64,000 bases of DNA from Carnobacterium maltaromaticum DSM 20342 (GTDB taxonomy: Bacteria; Bacillota; Bacilli; Lactobacillales; Carnobacteriaceae): NCBI RefSeq assembly GCF_000744945.1, contig NZ_JQMX01000001.1:2232001-2296000 (forward strand), read 5' to 3'. Of the stretch, positions 35,891-47,380 are shown piece after piece. Position numbers and translations under genes: made by a program. The notes beneath the pieces were generated by a model. It was not told the origin of the DNA. It searched no databases and worked only from the letters and a program-made list of their open reading frames with translations. Numbering within the stretch: the stretch's first letter is position 1; each line of letters starts with the position of its first letter.

Positions 35891-36598
35891 TTACTCCTGT
35901 TCAGGATTTCTCAAATAATACCCAACACCACGTCTAGTCACTAACCAACCAGGATGACTTGGGTTGTCTTCTATTTTTTCTCTTAAACGACGAACGGTTA
36001 CATCAACTGTTCTAACATCTCCAAAATAATCATAACCCCAAACTGTTTGTAGCAAATGCTCACGGGTCATAACTTGACCTAAGTGTCTCGCCAAATAATG
36101 TAGCAATTCAAATTCACGATGCGTTAATTCAATCTTTTCGCCTCGTTTTGAGACAATATAAGCATCTGGATGGACTGTCAAAGCTCCAACTTCAATTTCA
36201 TTATTGTCATCTTCTTCAACAACTGGTGTTGCAGCATTTCCATGACGTCTTAAATTAGCTTTTACACGGGCTACTAATTCACGATTTGAAAAAGGTTTCG
36301 TGACATAATCATCAGCTCCTAATTCTAAGCCTAAAACCTTATCGATTTCAGAATCTTTAGCAGTCACCATAATAATCGGCATGTCATAATTTTTACGAAC
36401 CTCGCGGCAAACTTCTAAGCCATCAATTTTCGGTAACATTAAATCTAATATAATTAAATCCGGTTCTACTTCTGGAACCATTTTTAAGGCTTCTTCGCCA
36501 TCATATGCTGTACTTACTTCGTAACCTTCTTTAGTTAAGTTAAATTTCACAATGTCTGAGATTGGTTTTTCATCGTCTACGACTAATATTTTTTTCAT
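35891..36598 (-). CDS. walR: Response regulator WalR (YycF/VicR)
   Basis: 235 residues: receiver domain with acidic pocket VVDDE and phospho-acceptor Asp52 in [13 protein letters not shown], Lys in YVTKPFS, then an OmpR-type winged-helix DNA-binding domain ([18 protein letters not shown]). First gene of walRKHIJ. GGAGGGTTACAAT precedes the ATG. A well-formed promoter lies upstream (36671-36699). Confidence 0.97.
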   Translation of the reverse strand: MKKILVVDDEKPISDIVKFNLTKEGYEVSTAYDGEEALKMVPEVEPDLIILDLMLPKIDGLEVCREVRKNYDMPIIMVTAKDSEIDKVLGLELGADDYVTKPFSNRELVARVKANLRRHGNAATPVVEEDDNNEIEVGALTVHPDAYIVSKRGEKIELTHREFELLHYLARHLGQVMTREHLLQTVWGYDYFGDVRTVDVTVRRLREKIEDNPSHPGWLVTRRGVGYYLRNPEQE

Positions 36599-36670
36599 AT
36601 TGTAACCCTCCTTGGATTCAATAAAACATTTCTTCCTTTTGATGGATATACTAACTCCATGCTAACCTCC

Positions 36671-36699
36671 ATTATACCTAACGAGTGGCATAAGTGCAA
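36671..36699 (-). promoter_or_regulatory. SigA-type promoter of the wal operon
   Basis: On the minus strand TTGCAC (36699-36694), 17 nt, TATAAT (36676-36671), about 70 nt before the walR start. Confidence 0.8.
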
Positions 36700-36850
36700 A
36701 ACTTTTAACATAGCTCTTTATATTGGTGGCTCGTTACAAGCCCAATGCACTAAACACTTCTAAAGAATCGCATAAGCTTCTAATAATTTAATGCTTTCTT
36801 TAAGTCTTTTTGGTACGCTAAACAATAAACTTTTTAGGAGCGTAGAATAA

Positions 36851-38386
36851 ATGAAATCACAAAAATCAGCTATAAATATTACAGTAGGCATTCTGGCACA
36901 AATTATCATTGTATTACTCGGATTTGTGACGAGAAAAGTCTTTATTGATTATTTAGGCAACGATGCAAACGGGTTAAATAACTATTTCACCAATATTGTA
37001 GCCATGCTTAGTTTAGTTGAACTAGGACTCGGAAATAGTTTATTGTTTAGTCTCTACAAACCACTAGCCGAAAAAAATCATGACTTGATTAATCGGCTGT
37101 TAAGCGTCTACAAAAAAATCTATTATTGGATTATCGCCATTATTGGTTTTTTAGGCATTATTTTAGCTAGTTTTATGCCGACATTAATTGGTTCTGACTC
37201 TGGCTTTAGCAACTCTTACATTATCGCCGTTTTTAGTCTTTTTATTTTGAGTACTATGACTACTTATTTATTTACATACAAACGGTTATTACTGACTGCC
37301 AATCAAGATGGTTATTATGCCACACTCGCAGATATTATTTACTCCATTATCAGAGCTCTCTTGCAAATTTTCATTATTATGAAAACACAAAACTTCATTT
37401 TATTTTTAGTCGTTGATATCTTTTTACGCTTAATTGAGAATTATGTATTATCACTCTTTATCCAAAAAAAGTATGCCTATTTAAAAACGCTCAAAAATAG
37501 TCGCTTAGAACCGGCCTTAAAAGAAACTATTATTGATAATACTAAATCTTTAGCTTTCCATCGAATCGGAACCTTTATCATGACTGGTTTGGATAGTATT
37601 TTGATTAATGCTTTTTATAACTTAGGAACGGTCAGTATTTTCTCAAACTACACGCTCATTAGTTCAACTTTACTCAATTTAGTTACGCAGTTTTCGACTG
37701 GAATTAGTGCCAGTTTTGGTCTGTTGCTTGCTGAAGGAAAACTGAAACGGCTTTTTGAAACGTATCGGATGGCAAACTTTATCAACTTTATGATTGTTAA
37801 TTTTTCAGCCGTTACATTATTGGCTCTGTTTAACCCCTTTATGCAACTCTGGTTAGGCGATAAATTCCTCTTTGATAACTCAATTGTTTTCATTTTGGTT
37901 TTAAATTTCACAATTGCTAGTTTAACGACAATTAACGGCTCAATTCGAGGAGCTGCTGGACTATTCAAACCTGATAAGTATCTTCACATCTTCTATGCAT
38001 TGTTAAAGATTGCCTTCTCTTTACTACTTAATCAGTATTTGGGTTTAATTGGGATTTTTTTAGCAACAACAATTTGTTATCTAATCAAGGATCTAATTGT
38101 TTTGCCGATAATTGTATATCGCGGAATTTTCAAAAAAAGTGCTCGAGTCTTTTACCAAGAGTTTTTTGGATATGGATCCGTTATACTAGTCAGTGGACTC
38201 TTAATCTTCCTAACGAAACAGTTCATTTATTCTTGGTCTTTAGCCCCATTTAGTGCCTTTTTATGTTTAGCTCTCATGTGTCTAATTATCCCTAATCTCT
38301 TGGCAATTTCAGTTTATCATCGGTCACAAAAATATAAAGATTCAAAAGAACTCATTTTCTCAACTCTGTTTAAAAAGAAATCCTAA
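36851..38386 (+). CDS. Polysaccharide flippase-like membrane protein (Wzx/MOP family)
   Basis: 511 residues with about 14 predicted transmembrane helices. The N-terminus (SAINITVGILAQIIIVLLGF, then TRKVFIDYLG) and the LVELGLGNSLLFSLYKPLAE segment are typical of Wzx/RfbX-type lipid-linked polysaccharide exporters. The substrate is probably a wall-polysaccharide or exopolysaccharide repeat unit, but no glycosyltransferases are next to it to tell which. TAGGAG is 11 nt before the ATG. It is divergent from walR and stands alone. Confidence 0.85.
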   Translation: MKSQKSAINITVGILAQIIIVLLGFVTRKVFIDYLGNDANGLNNYFTNIVAMLSLVELGLGNSLLFSLYKPLAEKNHDLINRLLSVYKKIYYWIIAIIGFLGIILASFMPTLIGSDSGFSNSYIIAVFSLFILSTMTTYLFTYKRLLLTANQDGYYATLADIIYSIIRALLQIFIIMKTQNFILFLVVDIFLRLIENYVLSLFIQKKYAYLKTLKNSRLEPALKETIIDNTKSLAFHRIGTFIMTGLDSILINAFYNLGTVSIFSNYTLISSTLLNLVTQFSTGISASFGLLLAEGKLKRLFETYRMANFINFMIVNFSAVTLLALFNPFMQLWLGDKFLFDNSIVFILVLNFTIASLTTINGSIRGAAGLFKPDKYLHIFYALLKIAFSLLLNQYLGLIGIFLATTICYLIKDLIVLPIIVYRGIFKKSARVFYQEFFGYGSVILVSGLLIFLTKQFIYSWSLAPFSAFLCLALMCLIIPNLLAISVYHRSQKYKDSKELIFSTLFKKKS

Positions 38387-38420
38387 TAGATGGAAAAAGT
38401 ATTTCCCAGGTTATAATCTA

Positions 38421-38452
38421 AATAAAAAAACCGCACAAGTTGCACGGCTTTT
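38421..38452. terminator. Weak hairpin between convergent genes
   Basis: CCGCA and TGCACGG can pair (with a bulge) around AAGT-type loops, with A and T runs on either side. It could stop transcription from both sides. Confidence 0.4.
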
Positions 38453-38454
38453 AG

Positions 38455-39291
38455 TCATATATTTTTTAATCCGCTTAGACGCTCGATATGAATCGTGATA
38501 TAGCCTAACTCATCATCTGGTAGGACTACATTGAAATCTTGTTTCATCATTTCTGCTACTTTTAGAGCAATTTGATAACTAGCATGGTAATTCTTTTTTA
38601 TAATGGCCAAAACTTCTAAATCCATTGTGTGGTATTTTTTCGTATAAAAACGTTCCAGCACAAAGCGCAAATGAGTGACTAAACGTGAATAAGACAAACT
38701 CAAGTCAGCTTGGTTAAAATCCAAAACTAGTTCTTCACCAACTACTCGTGCCATTTCAGAGACCATTGTGATCTCACGAATACTTTTTGAATTGCCATAC
38801 TCTCCTGTTCGAGCGCTATGAATATGGATTGCAATATAAGCTGCTTCATCCAATGTAAAAACACTACCAAACTGAGTCGATAGATATTCAATGGCCCATT
38901 CAGCAATTAAAAATTCTTCAGCATATAAAACTTCAATTTCTTTTCTGAGTTTATTACGTACAACAATACCATTTTTTAAACGGTCCATCGCAAAGGCAAT
39001 ATGATCCGCTAAAGCGATATGAATATGTTCATTTAATTTTTCCTTCAACGCGTGTTCTGCATGCTCAATAATGCGCTCTGAAGCAAAGAAATACGACTCA
39101 TCAATTTGTGACAATAACTGTTGAAAATTTTCTTGCTCATTTTCCATAATAAATAGTTGCTCAATATCATAATCAAATACCAAATCATTTTTCTTCTTAT
39201 TAAAACCAATCCCTTTGCCGATGGCTACTTTTTCAGTAGTTCCATCGACAACGAGAACAGCATTCTGATTAAATACTTTTTTTATTTTCAA
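38455..39291 (-). CDS. BglG/LicT/GlcT-family PRD antiterminator
   Basis: 278 residues: an N-terminal RNA-binding CAT domain (about 1-56; IKKVFNQNAVLVVDG), then two PTS regulation domains with the expected histidines (LADHIAFAMDR and AYIAIHIHSARTGE in PRD1; LVTHLRFVLER and GYITIHIERL in PRD2). Such proteins bind an RNA antiterminator in a leader when their PRDs are suitably phosphorylated. It lies 40 nt after the IIA(Glc)-like gene, so it is in the same operon. I could not find a convincing target RNA motif in the long leader of that operon. Confidence 0.9.
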   Translation of the reverse strand: MKIKKVFNQNAVLVVDGTTEKVAIGKGIGFNKKKNDLVFDYDIEQLFIMENEQENFQQLLSQIDESYFFASERIIEHAEHALKEKLNEHIHIALADHIAFAMDRLKNGIVVRNKLRKEIEVLYAEEFLIAEWAIEYLSTQFGSVFTLDEAAYIAIHIHSARTGEYGNSKSIREITMVSEMARVVGEELVLDFNQADLSLSYSRLVTHLRFVLERFYTKKYHTMDLEVLAIIKKNYHASYQIALKVAEMMKQDFNVVLPDDELGYITIHIERLSGLKNI

Positions 39292-39331
39292 TTTTTCATC
39301 TGCTCCTTACCATTCAAGGGGGACAAATTGA

Positions 39332-39844
39332 TTAAGCTTTTGAAACAACCATTGCCACTGTTTCACCAGCTACAGCATTTCTACTACCCTTAAAATCATA
39401 GTTGTATGCTTCCATATTTCCATTTGTAACGATCACTGGGATAACAATGCTTGGTGCATTAGCGATTAAATACTCACGATCAATTTTCACTAATGGATCG
39501 CCTTTTTTCACTGCATCACCAATTTTAACTTTAGCTTCAAAGCCTTTGCCTTGTAAATTAACTGTATCCAACCCTACATGGACTAAAACCTCAACACCTG
39601 AATCCGATTGAATCCCGTATGCGTGTAACGTATCTGCTACTTGAACTAATGTCCCACTAATTGGTGAAACAATCACATCTGAAGTCGGATCGATGGCAAA
39701 ACCTTCGCCCATCATTTTTTCTGCAAACACAGGATCTGGTACTTCTGAAATTGGTAAAACTTTACCATCCGCAACTGCTACTAATTCCTCATAAAGACTT
39801 GCCACTGCTTCTTCTTTTTTCTTCTTATTAAAAAATAAACCCAT
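39332..39844 (-). CDS. crr: PTS glucose-type EIIA domain protein
   Basis: 170 residues, a stand-alone IIA(Glc). The hallmarks are SPISGTLVQVADTLHAYGI and the phosphorylatable-His segment VEVLVHVGLDTVNLQGKGF. The start is ATG 39844, 8 nt after GAGGGGAG; a longer reading begins without a ribosome site. It accepts phosphate from HPr and passes it to a sugar-specific EIIB or acts in regulation. The antiterminator downstream suggests autoregulation by PTS flux. Active in the cytosol. Confidence 0.92.
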   Translation of the reverse strand: MGLFFNKKKKEEAVASLYEELVAVADGKVLPISEVPDPVFAEKMMGEGFAIDPTSDVIVSPISGTLVQVADTLHAYGIQSDSGVEVLVHVGLDTVNLQGKGFEAKVKIGDAVKKGDPLVKIDREYLIANAPSIVIPVIVTNGNMEAYNYDFKGSRNAVAGETVAMVVSKA

Positions 39845-40118
39845 TCTAAAAACTCCCCTCAAATTTTTGACCCTAAAAAAACATGACAAAAGGATTCACT
39901 ATTTTGAATGATTTTCCACTCACCATAGGGAACGCTCTTATCATGCCTAATTTACTTAGTCACATGAAACTCATTAAGCAGTTATCCTGCTTAATTCTGA
40001 TTTATGGCTTTATTTTATGCTTTGGGAGAGGAAAAATCAATCTATTTTTAGATTTCTTAATAAAACGTCATAAACTTTAAACCAATTAACACGTTATTTT
40101 AACTAAAAGTAGTATAGC
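39845..40118 (-). promoter_or_regulatory. Promoter and long leader of the IIA(Glc)-antiterminator operon
   Basis: On the minus strand TGCTATACT (extended -10; the TATACT is 40116-40111) gives a predicted leader of about 260 nt. It contains a perfect 8-bp hairpin TTAAGCAG-GATAA-CTGCTTAA near 39976-39996. I found neither a clear RAT box nor a strong terminator. Confidence 0.5.
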
Positions 40119-40268
40119 ATGGTTCACTAAAAGTTCCTTCTAATTTGTCCTTTTTCTATTTAAAATAGCTCGAATTGCTTTTATTCGTTTTTTTCTCTTA
40201 CTTTTGCTATGATGAGGTCATAAAATAGGTACTTTTCCGATACAATCTTAGACAAGGAGGAAATTTAT

Positions 40269-41213
40269 ATGAAATCAATTGGTTTTACACATTTCGGTGG
40301 TCCAGAAGTTTTTGAAGAAATCACGACGAAAGAATTGCCTACGTACAAAGAAAATCAAGTTCTAATTAAAACTCTAAAAGCTGGCGTGAATCCCTATGAT
40401 GCCCTTCTCAGAAGTGGAGAAATGGCTAAATTTAGACCTTTAGCGTTTCCTATCATCCCCGGTACAGATGTCGTGGGAGAAATTATCGCTGTTGGTAATG
40501 ACGTCACTGATTTTTCAATTGGAGATATCGTTATTGCTAATCCGTCGATTGGAGGATACAGTCAGTATATTGCTATTTCCCATAAGAGAATCATGAAAAA
40601 ACCAGAAAAAATGAGCCTGTCAATTGCGGCAGGATTTGCTTCTGTTAGCGTAACAGCTTATTGGGCAATTATGGGATTTGCTCCAGTAAAAAAAGGGGCA
40701 ACTATTATCATTCAAGGTGCCTCTGGTGCTGTAGGAGGTGTCGCTGTCCAAATTGCTAAAGATAATGGCTTGTATGTCATCGGCATCGGCAATAGCCGAA
40801 ATAAAGAGTATGTACTGAGTTTAGGTGCAGATGAGTTCGTGGCTTATAATGAAGAACACAGTACTAGTTCGTTAGCAAATAGGGCAGATATTGTATTAGA
40901 TGCTTCTTTTGGTGGGAAAGGTGCCCCTTCTGGTTTAGATTTAGTAAAAGATGGCGGCTACTACCTTTCATTAACTGCAGTTCCCGGGGCTCAACCAGAT
41001 AAAAATGTTACTATTGTCAGCATCCAAAGAACGAAAGACATGACCACTGGAAAAGCATTAACGTATTTGAGTGACCTTTACCAACGCAAAGAAATTATTA
41101 TGGAAACAGCTCTTGAATTTCCTTTAACTGCAGTTGGAGCCTCTAAAGCTCATCAAGCGATTGAAACAAAAAAACAAGCCGGAAAAATTATTTTATCTGT
41201 TGAAAACAACTGA
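40269..41213 (+). CDS. Zinc-independent medium-chain dehydrogenase/reductase (quinone oxidoreductase-like)
   Basis: 314 residues, full length for the QOR subgroup of MDR proteins. It has a GroES-like N-terminal domain with the AGVNPYDALLRSG motif and a Rossmann domain with IIQGASGAVGGVAVQIAK for NADPH. No structural-zinc cysteine cluster is present. It reduces quinones or enals with NAD(P)H; the true substrate is unknown. GACAAGGAGG is placed well before the ATG. Monocistronic. Confidence 0.88.
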   Translation: MKSIGFTHFGGPEVFEEITTKELPTYKENQVLIKTLKAGVNPYDALLRSGEMAKFRPLAFPIIPGTDVVGEIIAVGNDVTDFSIGDIVIANPSIGGYSQYIAISHKRIMKKPEKMSLSIAAGFASVSVTAYWAIMGFAPVKKGATIIIQGASGAVGGVAVQIAKDNGLYVIGIGNSRNKEYVLSLGADEFVAYNEEHSTSSLANRADIVLDASFGGKGAPSGLDLVKDGGYYLSLTAVPGAQPDKNVTIVSIQRTKDMTTGKALTYLSDLYQRKEIIMETALEFPLTAVGASKAHQAIETKKQAGKIILSVENN

Positions 41214-41330
41214 TTTCATTGGTTTTTTAGCACTTTGAAAAATGTTTCATGTGAAGCAATTCCATTTTTATCATAAAAATATTCCATTTGTTTGGCTTAT
41301 TATTCTGAAAATTTCATACCTTACCATCAC

Positions 41331-41377
41331 TAAAAAAAACAGAAACCACATCTTGCTTCTATAGCATGAGATGTGGT
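41331..41377 (-). terminator. Terminator of the MazG-like gene
   Basis: ACCACATCT and AGATGTGGT pair; on the minus strand a T-rich stretch follows. Confidence 0.75.
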
Positions 41378-41418
41378 GTTTAGCTCAATCATTAATTTAC
41401 TGAATACAGATAGTCTCT

Positions 41419-41739
41419 TTATTCATCAGCAAAACGTTTACTTAATTTTTCTTTATGTGAAATTAAAATATCTTCTAAAGATATCTCATATTTATTCGCT
41501 ATAACTAATAAATTTCCTAACACATCGCCTAACTCTTCTTTCAAATTTTCTTTCAGTTCAACATCATTTTGGTCAGCTTCATCTGGACGATCTCGACCAA
41601 TTTCAATCGCACGAATGGCTCTGGCTACTTCACCAGTCTCTTCAGATAAAAAACCTATCCGAATAAATATATTTAAATCACTCCACCCTCTAGCTAAATA
41701 ATAGTCACGAACCCAGTCTTGAAATTCAGTAATCTCCAT
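41419..41739 (-). CDS. MazG-like nucleotide pyrophosphohydrolase
   Basis: 106 residues with the all-alpha NTP-PPase metal motif: SEETGEVARAI (E-E-x-x-E) and, after a spacer, KEELGDVLGNLL (E-x-x-D). This matches single-domain MazG/MazG-like housecleaning enzymes that hydrolyse NTPs or dNTPs to monophosphates. AAGGGAGATGATGAAAA precedes the ATG. It stands alone with its own terminator. Confidence 0.85.
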   Translation of the reverse strand: MEITEFQDWVRDYYLARGWSDLNIFIRIGFLSEETGEVARAIRAIEIGRDRPDEADQNDVELKENLKEELGDVLGNLLVIANKYEISLEDILISHKEKLSKRFADE

Positions 41740-41909
41740 TTTTCATCATCTCCCTTGCCAATCTGATACTTTTAGTATAAACGAGTACACTCATCTGTCT
41801 AGCCCAAATTTGGAAATTCAGTCTCAACTTTACGTAAACTTTGTACTTTCAAGTAGTTCCATAGTAGAATGAAGATAACTACTATTTTACTTAGACAGGA
41901 TGTGAAAAA

Positions 41910-42245
41910 ATGTCATATAAACATCTATTAGAAATTCTAATTTTCGCGCTTGATGCTGCCTCTATTTTAATTATTGTTTGGGGTGTTTTACTAGCTTCAA
42001 AAGATCTGATTAAGTCTGAATTTAGCCATAAATCACGCCAAGATATCATTCGAAATAACAATATTATCAAAAATCACCTTGGGTCTTATATTCTATTTGG
42101 ACTTGAAATCTTGATAGCCGCTGATATTATTGAATCTATTTTAAACCCATCTTTCCAAGATTTGATAGTGCTTGCTTCTATTGTAGTGATTCGAACAGCC
42201 ATTTCCTACTTCTTAACAAAGGAAATTGAAGCCATTAAAGAATAA
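41910..42245 (+). CDS. DUF1622 family membrane protein
   Basis: 111 residues with three hydrophobic helices (about 8-27, 60-78 and 84-102), a Lys/Arg-rich loop (SEFSHKSRQDIIRNN) and the LGLEIL-like segment (FGLEILIAADIIES) that marks DUF1622. An integral membrane protein of unknown role. It is followed by a strong terminator (42265-42301). A weak AGGATG-type site precedes the ATG. Confidence 0.8.
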   Translation: MSYKHLLEILIFALDAASILIIVWGVLLASKDLIKSEFSHKSRQDIIRNNNIIKNHLGSYILFGLEILIAADIIESILNPSFQDLIVLASIVVIRTAISYFLTKEIEAIKE

Positions 42246-42264
42246 AATCGAACCTAATGTATGT

Positions 42265-42301
42265 AAAAAGCGAAAAGAAACTAGTATTCTTTTCGCTTTT
42301 T
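42265..42301. terminator. Bidirectional terminator after the DUF1622 gene
   Basis: AAAAAGCGAAAAGAA pairs with TTCTTTTCGCTTTTT, perfect 15 bp. Confidence 0.88.
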
Positions 42302-42425
42302 GTATTGTCTAGAACTAATTAAGCAAAAAACTTATAATTAGTACACTCTCTAAATAGTTAACACTAGATATAATCTAAATGGCGGAAGCCCTGTTATCAA
42401 AATATCTATCAATTCCTCCTAAAAT

Positions 42426-42851
42426 TTAGTCTTTAGGATAAACAAAATCATACCAAGCCCATTGATCATCGCCATCTGGTGACCCTAACTGAAATTCTGC
42501 TTCTGGAATATCTAAAGAAATTAATTTTTTATCCACTGCAGAAGATAATTCAGTTGGTTTATCTGTAAACATAATTAAGTCTTGTGTGCCTTCTTGGCTA
42601 AGTAAACTTACGGCTAATTTACCATGCTTGTCAATTACTGGTAAAATTGCTTGTTCAATTGTTTCTAGACGTGCTAACTCAGCTTCTGTTGGAAACCCAT
42701 TCTCCTCTTTAGCTAAAACTTGCAACGTTAATACAACACACAAAGGAAATTCATTTGCCCATCCTTGCTCTTTTGCAGTCATATTTATGCGCACCAATGT
42801 TGAAAAACCATCAATTTTTGCCATATAAACTTTCCAATTATCTAGCACCAT
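42426..42851 (-). CDS. DUF695-like cytosolic protein
   Basis: 141 residues beginning NWKVYMAKIDGFSTLVRINM and ending QWAWYDFVYPKD, the pattern of DUF695 domains. AAAGGAGAATGTAAA stands before ATG 42851. No signal peptide or membrane helix. Function unknown. It stands alone and is convergent with the DUF1622 gene. Confidence 0.65.
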   Translation of the reverse strand: MVLDNWKVYMAKIDGFSTLVRINMTAKEQGWANEFPLCVVLTLQVLAKEENGFPTEAELARLETIEQAILPVIDKHGKLAVSLLSQEGTQDLIMFTDKPTELSSAVDKKLISLDIPEAEFQLGSPDGDDQWAWYDFVYPKD

Positions 42852-43036
42852 TTTACATTCTCCTTTTATTCACTATTTTGTCTATCTATCATAGCATAAA
42901 TTTAAAAAATACGATGCTTTAAAACAATATTGTTTATTTATAAATAACATAAACAAGACATCTATCAATCGGAGCTGTATTTACCTAAAATAAAACAAGT
43001 TACCTATACCATTATCTAAAAATAACAAATTAACCA

Positions 43037-43065
43037 TTGCTTATTTAAAGAAAGTAAACTATAAT
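43037..43065 (+). promoter_or_regulatory. SigA-type promoter of the transsulfuration/luxS operon
   Basis: TTGCTT, 17 nt, TATAAT. No SAM riboswitch or T-box is recognisable between it and the start codon at 43122. Confidence 0.75.
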
Positions 43066-43121
43066 CATTTTAACTATTTTCACAGAATAGTGACTATTTT
43101 AATTTAAAGGAGCGAGACCGA

Positions 43122-45190
<2,069 letters not shown>

Positions 45191-45199
45191 GTCAAGACT

Positions 45200-45841
45200 A
45201 TGGGTAGAGAATTTTTAGATGTGTTTTCAGAATGGGCGAATGACTACGATACATTTGTCGAAGGGCAAGACCCCGCCTATCAACCTGTTTTCAAAGACTA
45301 TTCACTTATTTTAGATACTATTGTCACTAAAAGTGGCTCTTCTGTTTTAGAATTTGGTATTGGGACAGCTAACTTAACTTTGCGTTTGCTAGCAGCTGGT
45401 AAGTCGGTTTTTCCAATTGAACCCTCTCCTGAGATGCGCCAATTAGCCAAAGCTAAACTGCCAGCAGAAATTGTTGTTTACGATGGGGATCTTGAAACCT
45501 ATCCTCGTCCAGCCATGCCGATCGATACGATTGTCAGCTCATATGTCTTTCATCATTTAACAGATGTTGAAAAGGCCGAGGCTTTAAAAGATTATGCCAC
45601 ACTCTTGCCAAAAAATGGTAAACTTGTATTTGCAGATACCATGTTCCAGACGAAAAAAGCTTTAGACGAAAAAGTTCAATATGCTCTTGAAAAAAATTAT
45701 GCTGATTTAGCCGCTGATTTAGTTCGTGAATATTACCCGCTAATTCCGACCATGGAAGAGGCTTTTCGTACTGCTGGATTCACAGCAAACTTTATCCAAA
45801 TGAATGATTATGTCTGGATCGTTGAAGCAACTAAAATTTAA
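45200..45841 (+). CDS. SAM-dependent methyltransferase (YrrT-like)
   Basis: 213 residues with class I methyltransferase motifs: VLEFGIGTANLTLRLLAAG (SAM-binding glycine loop), an acidic strand end FPIEPSPEM and IDTIVSSYVFHHL. It starts 9 nt after the preceding gene with only a weak site (GTAGG), so translation is probably coupled. Homologues sit in the sulfur-amino-acid recycling operon of bacilli. The methyl acceptor is unknown. Confidence 0.85.
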   Translation: MGREFLDVFSEWANDYDTFVEGQDPAYQPVFKDYSLILDTIVTKSGSSVLEFGIGTANLTLRLLAAGKSVFPIEPSPEMRQLAKAKLPAEIVVYDGDLETYPRPAMPIDTIVSSYVFHHLTDVEKAEALKDYATLLPKNGKLVFADTMFQTKKALDEKVQYALEKNYADLAADLVREYYPLIPTMEEAFRTAGFTANFIQMNDYVWIVEATKI

Positions 45842-45859
45842 TTATTGGAGGTTCGAAAC

Positions 45860-46318
45860 GTGGAAAAAATGAACGTTGAAAGTTTTAATTTAGATCACAC
45901 GAAAGTAAAAGCACCTTATGTTCGCTTAGCTGGTCGTAAAGATGGTGAAAATGGCGATGTCATTTTAAAATATGATGTTCGTTTTAAACAACCGAATAAA
46001 GAGCATATGGAAATGAAAAGTCTCCATTCTTTAGAGCATTTAACAGCTGAACTGATTCGTAACCATGCAGATTATGTAGTGGATTGGAGTCCAATGGGTT
46101 GCCAAACTGGTTTTTATTTAACAGTGATTAATCATGATAACTATGATGATATCTTATCTGTTTTAGAAGCGACTATGAAAGATGTTTTAGTAGCAACTGA
46201 AGTTCCTGCAAGTAATGAGGTTCAATGCGGTTGGGCTGCTAGTCATACTCTCGAAGGTGCTCAGCAATTAGCAACTGAATTTTTAGCTAAACGCGATGAA
46301 TGGTCAGAAGTCTTTTAA
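45860..46318 (+). CDS. luxS: S-ribosylhomocysteine lyase LuxS
   Basis: 152 residues. The zinc site is visible as HSLEH plus a later Cys in VQCGWAA, with GCQTGFYL around the catalytic region. It splits S-ribosylhomocysteine into homocysteine and DPD, the precursor of AI-2. I start at GTG 45860, 8 nt after GGAGG (45847-45851); an upstream TTG overlaps that site and the next ATG (45869) is too far away. Fourth and last gene of the operon; homocysteine made here would feed the first two enzymes. Confidence 0.95.
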   Translation: MEKMNVESFNLDHTKVKAPYVRLAGRKDGENGDVILKYDVRFKQPNKEHMEMKSLHSLEHLTAELIRNHADYVVDWSPMGCQTGFYLTVINHDNYDDILSVLEATMKDVLVATEVPASNEVQCGWAASHTLEGAQQLATEFLAKRDEWSEVF

Positions 46319-46325
46319 AAAATAA

Positions 46326-46386
46326 AAAAGAGCCTAGGATATCAAGTAGATACATTTATCTACTTAGTTCTAGGCTCGCTTTTTTA
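46326..46386. terminator. Bidirectional terminator between luxS and glpF
   Basis: GAGCCTAG / CTAGGCTC outer stem and AAGTAGATA / TATCTACTT inner stem, with a T run on each strand. Confidence 0.88.
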
Positions 46387-46400
46387 TTTATCAATCATTT

Positions 46401-47117
46401 TTACATAATAACTAAAAAGATTCCTGCTGCTATGATCGCACCTAACACTGGGCCAACAACGGGTACCCATGAATAGCTCCAATCAGAATCGCCTTTATTA
46501 GCAATTGGTAGAATTTGATGTGCAATTCTTGGTCCTAAGTCACGAGCAGGATTGATAGCATACCCTGTTGCGCCACCTAAAGATAAACCAATGGAAATAA
46601 TTAAGACACCGACTACTAAAGGATTCATTCCATCGGCAAATGTATGTTGAGAGAATGACAACAAGCCTAAAACCAGGACAATTGTGCCGATCATTTCTGT
46701 AAGAACATTTGCAGGATAATTTCTAATCGCTGGACCCGTTGCAAAAGTTCCTAAAATAGCACCTTTATCTTCTGTCGCTTGCCAATGATCCAAGTACGTT
46801 AACCAAACTAACGTAGCGCCTATAACCCCACCAGCTACCTGAGCTAGAATAAACGGTACGACCAAACTCCAACTAAAGTTACCAGCAATCGCCATCGCAA
46901 TTGTAACAGCTGGATTTAAATGAGCTGGTCCCATAAAACCTGCAACATAAACAGCAATCGTAACTGCCGCACCCCAACCTAATGCAATAACAATCCAACC
47001 TGAAGCTTCCGCTTTACTTTTCTTCAAGTTAACCGCCGCGCAAACACCATCACCTAATAAAACCAAGATCAACGTACCTAAAAACTCACTAAAAATCTGT
47101 AATGTATCTCCACTCAT
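46401..47117 (-). CDS. glpF: Glycerol uptake facilitator (aquaglyceroporin)
   Basis: 238 residues, six helices plus the two half-helices carrying NPA boxes: HLNPAVTIAMA and the second, AINPARDLGPR, where the Asp after NPAR is typical of glycerol-selective channels. It passes glycerol through the membrane for GlpK. Third gene of the glpK-glpO-glpF run; two tandem hairpin repeats (47133-47380) lie between it and glpO. AAGGAGCGATAG precedes the ATG. Confidence 0.95.
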   Translation of the reverse strand: MSGDTLQIFSEFLGTLILVLLGDGVCAAVNLKKSKAEASGWIVIALGWGAAVTIAVYVAGFMGPAHLNPAVTIAMAIAGNFSWSLVVPFILAQVAGGVIGATLVWLTYLDHWQATEDKGAILGTFATGPAIRNYPANVLTEMIGTIVLVLGLLSFSQHTFADGMNPLVVGVLIISIGLSLGGATGYAINPARDLGPRIAHQILPIANKGDSDWSYSWVPVVGPVLGAIIAAGIFLVIM

Positions 47118-47132
47118 CTCTATCGCTCCTTA

Positions 47133-47254
47133 TATAAAAAGTTTGTTGAACCGGTTAGGCCTGGCAGAAAAATAGAAAATTCCAAGAAAAGTGGCTCTTT
47201 ACTTTTTTGGGAATTTATCTTTTTTCCGAAGGACTGGCTCACAAGAACTAGCCT
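47133..47254 (+). repeat. Intergenic hairpin repeat, copy 1
   Basis: About 122 bp: starts AAAAAGTTTGTTGA, then CCGGTTAG, an A-rich arm, a central short hairpin, a T-rich arm complementary to the A-rich one, and ends AAGAACTAGCCTT. The whole unit can fold into one long imperfect stem. Closely related to the units at 47256 and 55061, same orientation. Confidence 0.75.
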
Positions 47255-47255
47255 T

Positions 47256-47380
47256 GATAAAAAGTTTGTTGAGCCGGTTAGCTCTGGCAAGAAAATAGGA
47301 AAAATTGATAGGACGCTTTTTGTCCTCTCGAATTTTTATCTTTTTCTCGAAGAGTTGGCTCATAAGAACTAGCCTTTTTT
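47256..47380 (+). repeat. Intergenic hairpin repeat, copy 2, overlapping the glpO 3' end
   Basis: Same layout (AAAAAGTTTGTTGAGCCGG ... AAGAACTAGCCTTTTTT), joined to copy 1 with no spacer. The CTA of its terminal ACTAGCC is the reverse complement of the glpO stop codon (47369-47371), so the last glpO codons are repeat sequence. Confidence 0.75.

Noticed and set aside
39883..40080. 65-codon + strand frame upstream of the IIA(Glc) gene
   Set aside because: It lies within the leader of the opposite strand, with no ribosome site and no recognisable domain.
43010..43121. SAM riboswitch or T-box ahead of the sulfur operon
   Set aside because: The leader after the promoter is only about 50 nt and shows just a short hairpin; no conserved riboswitch core.
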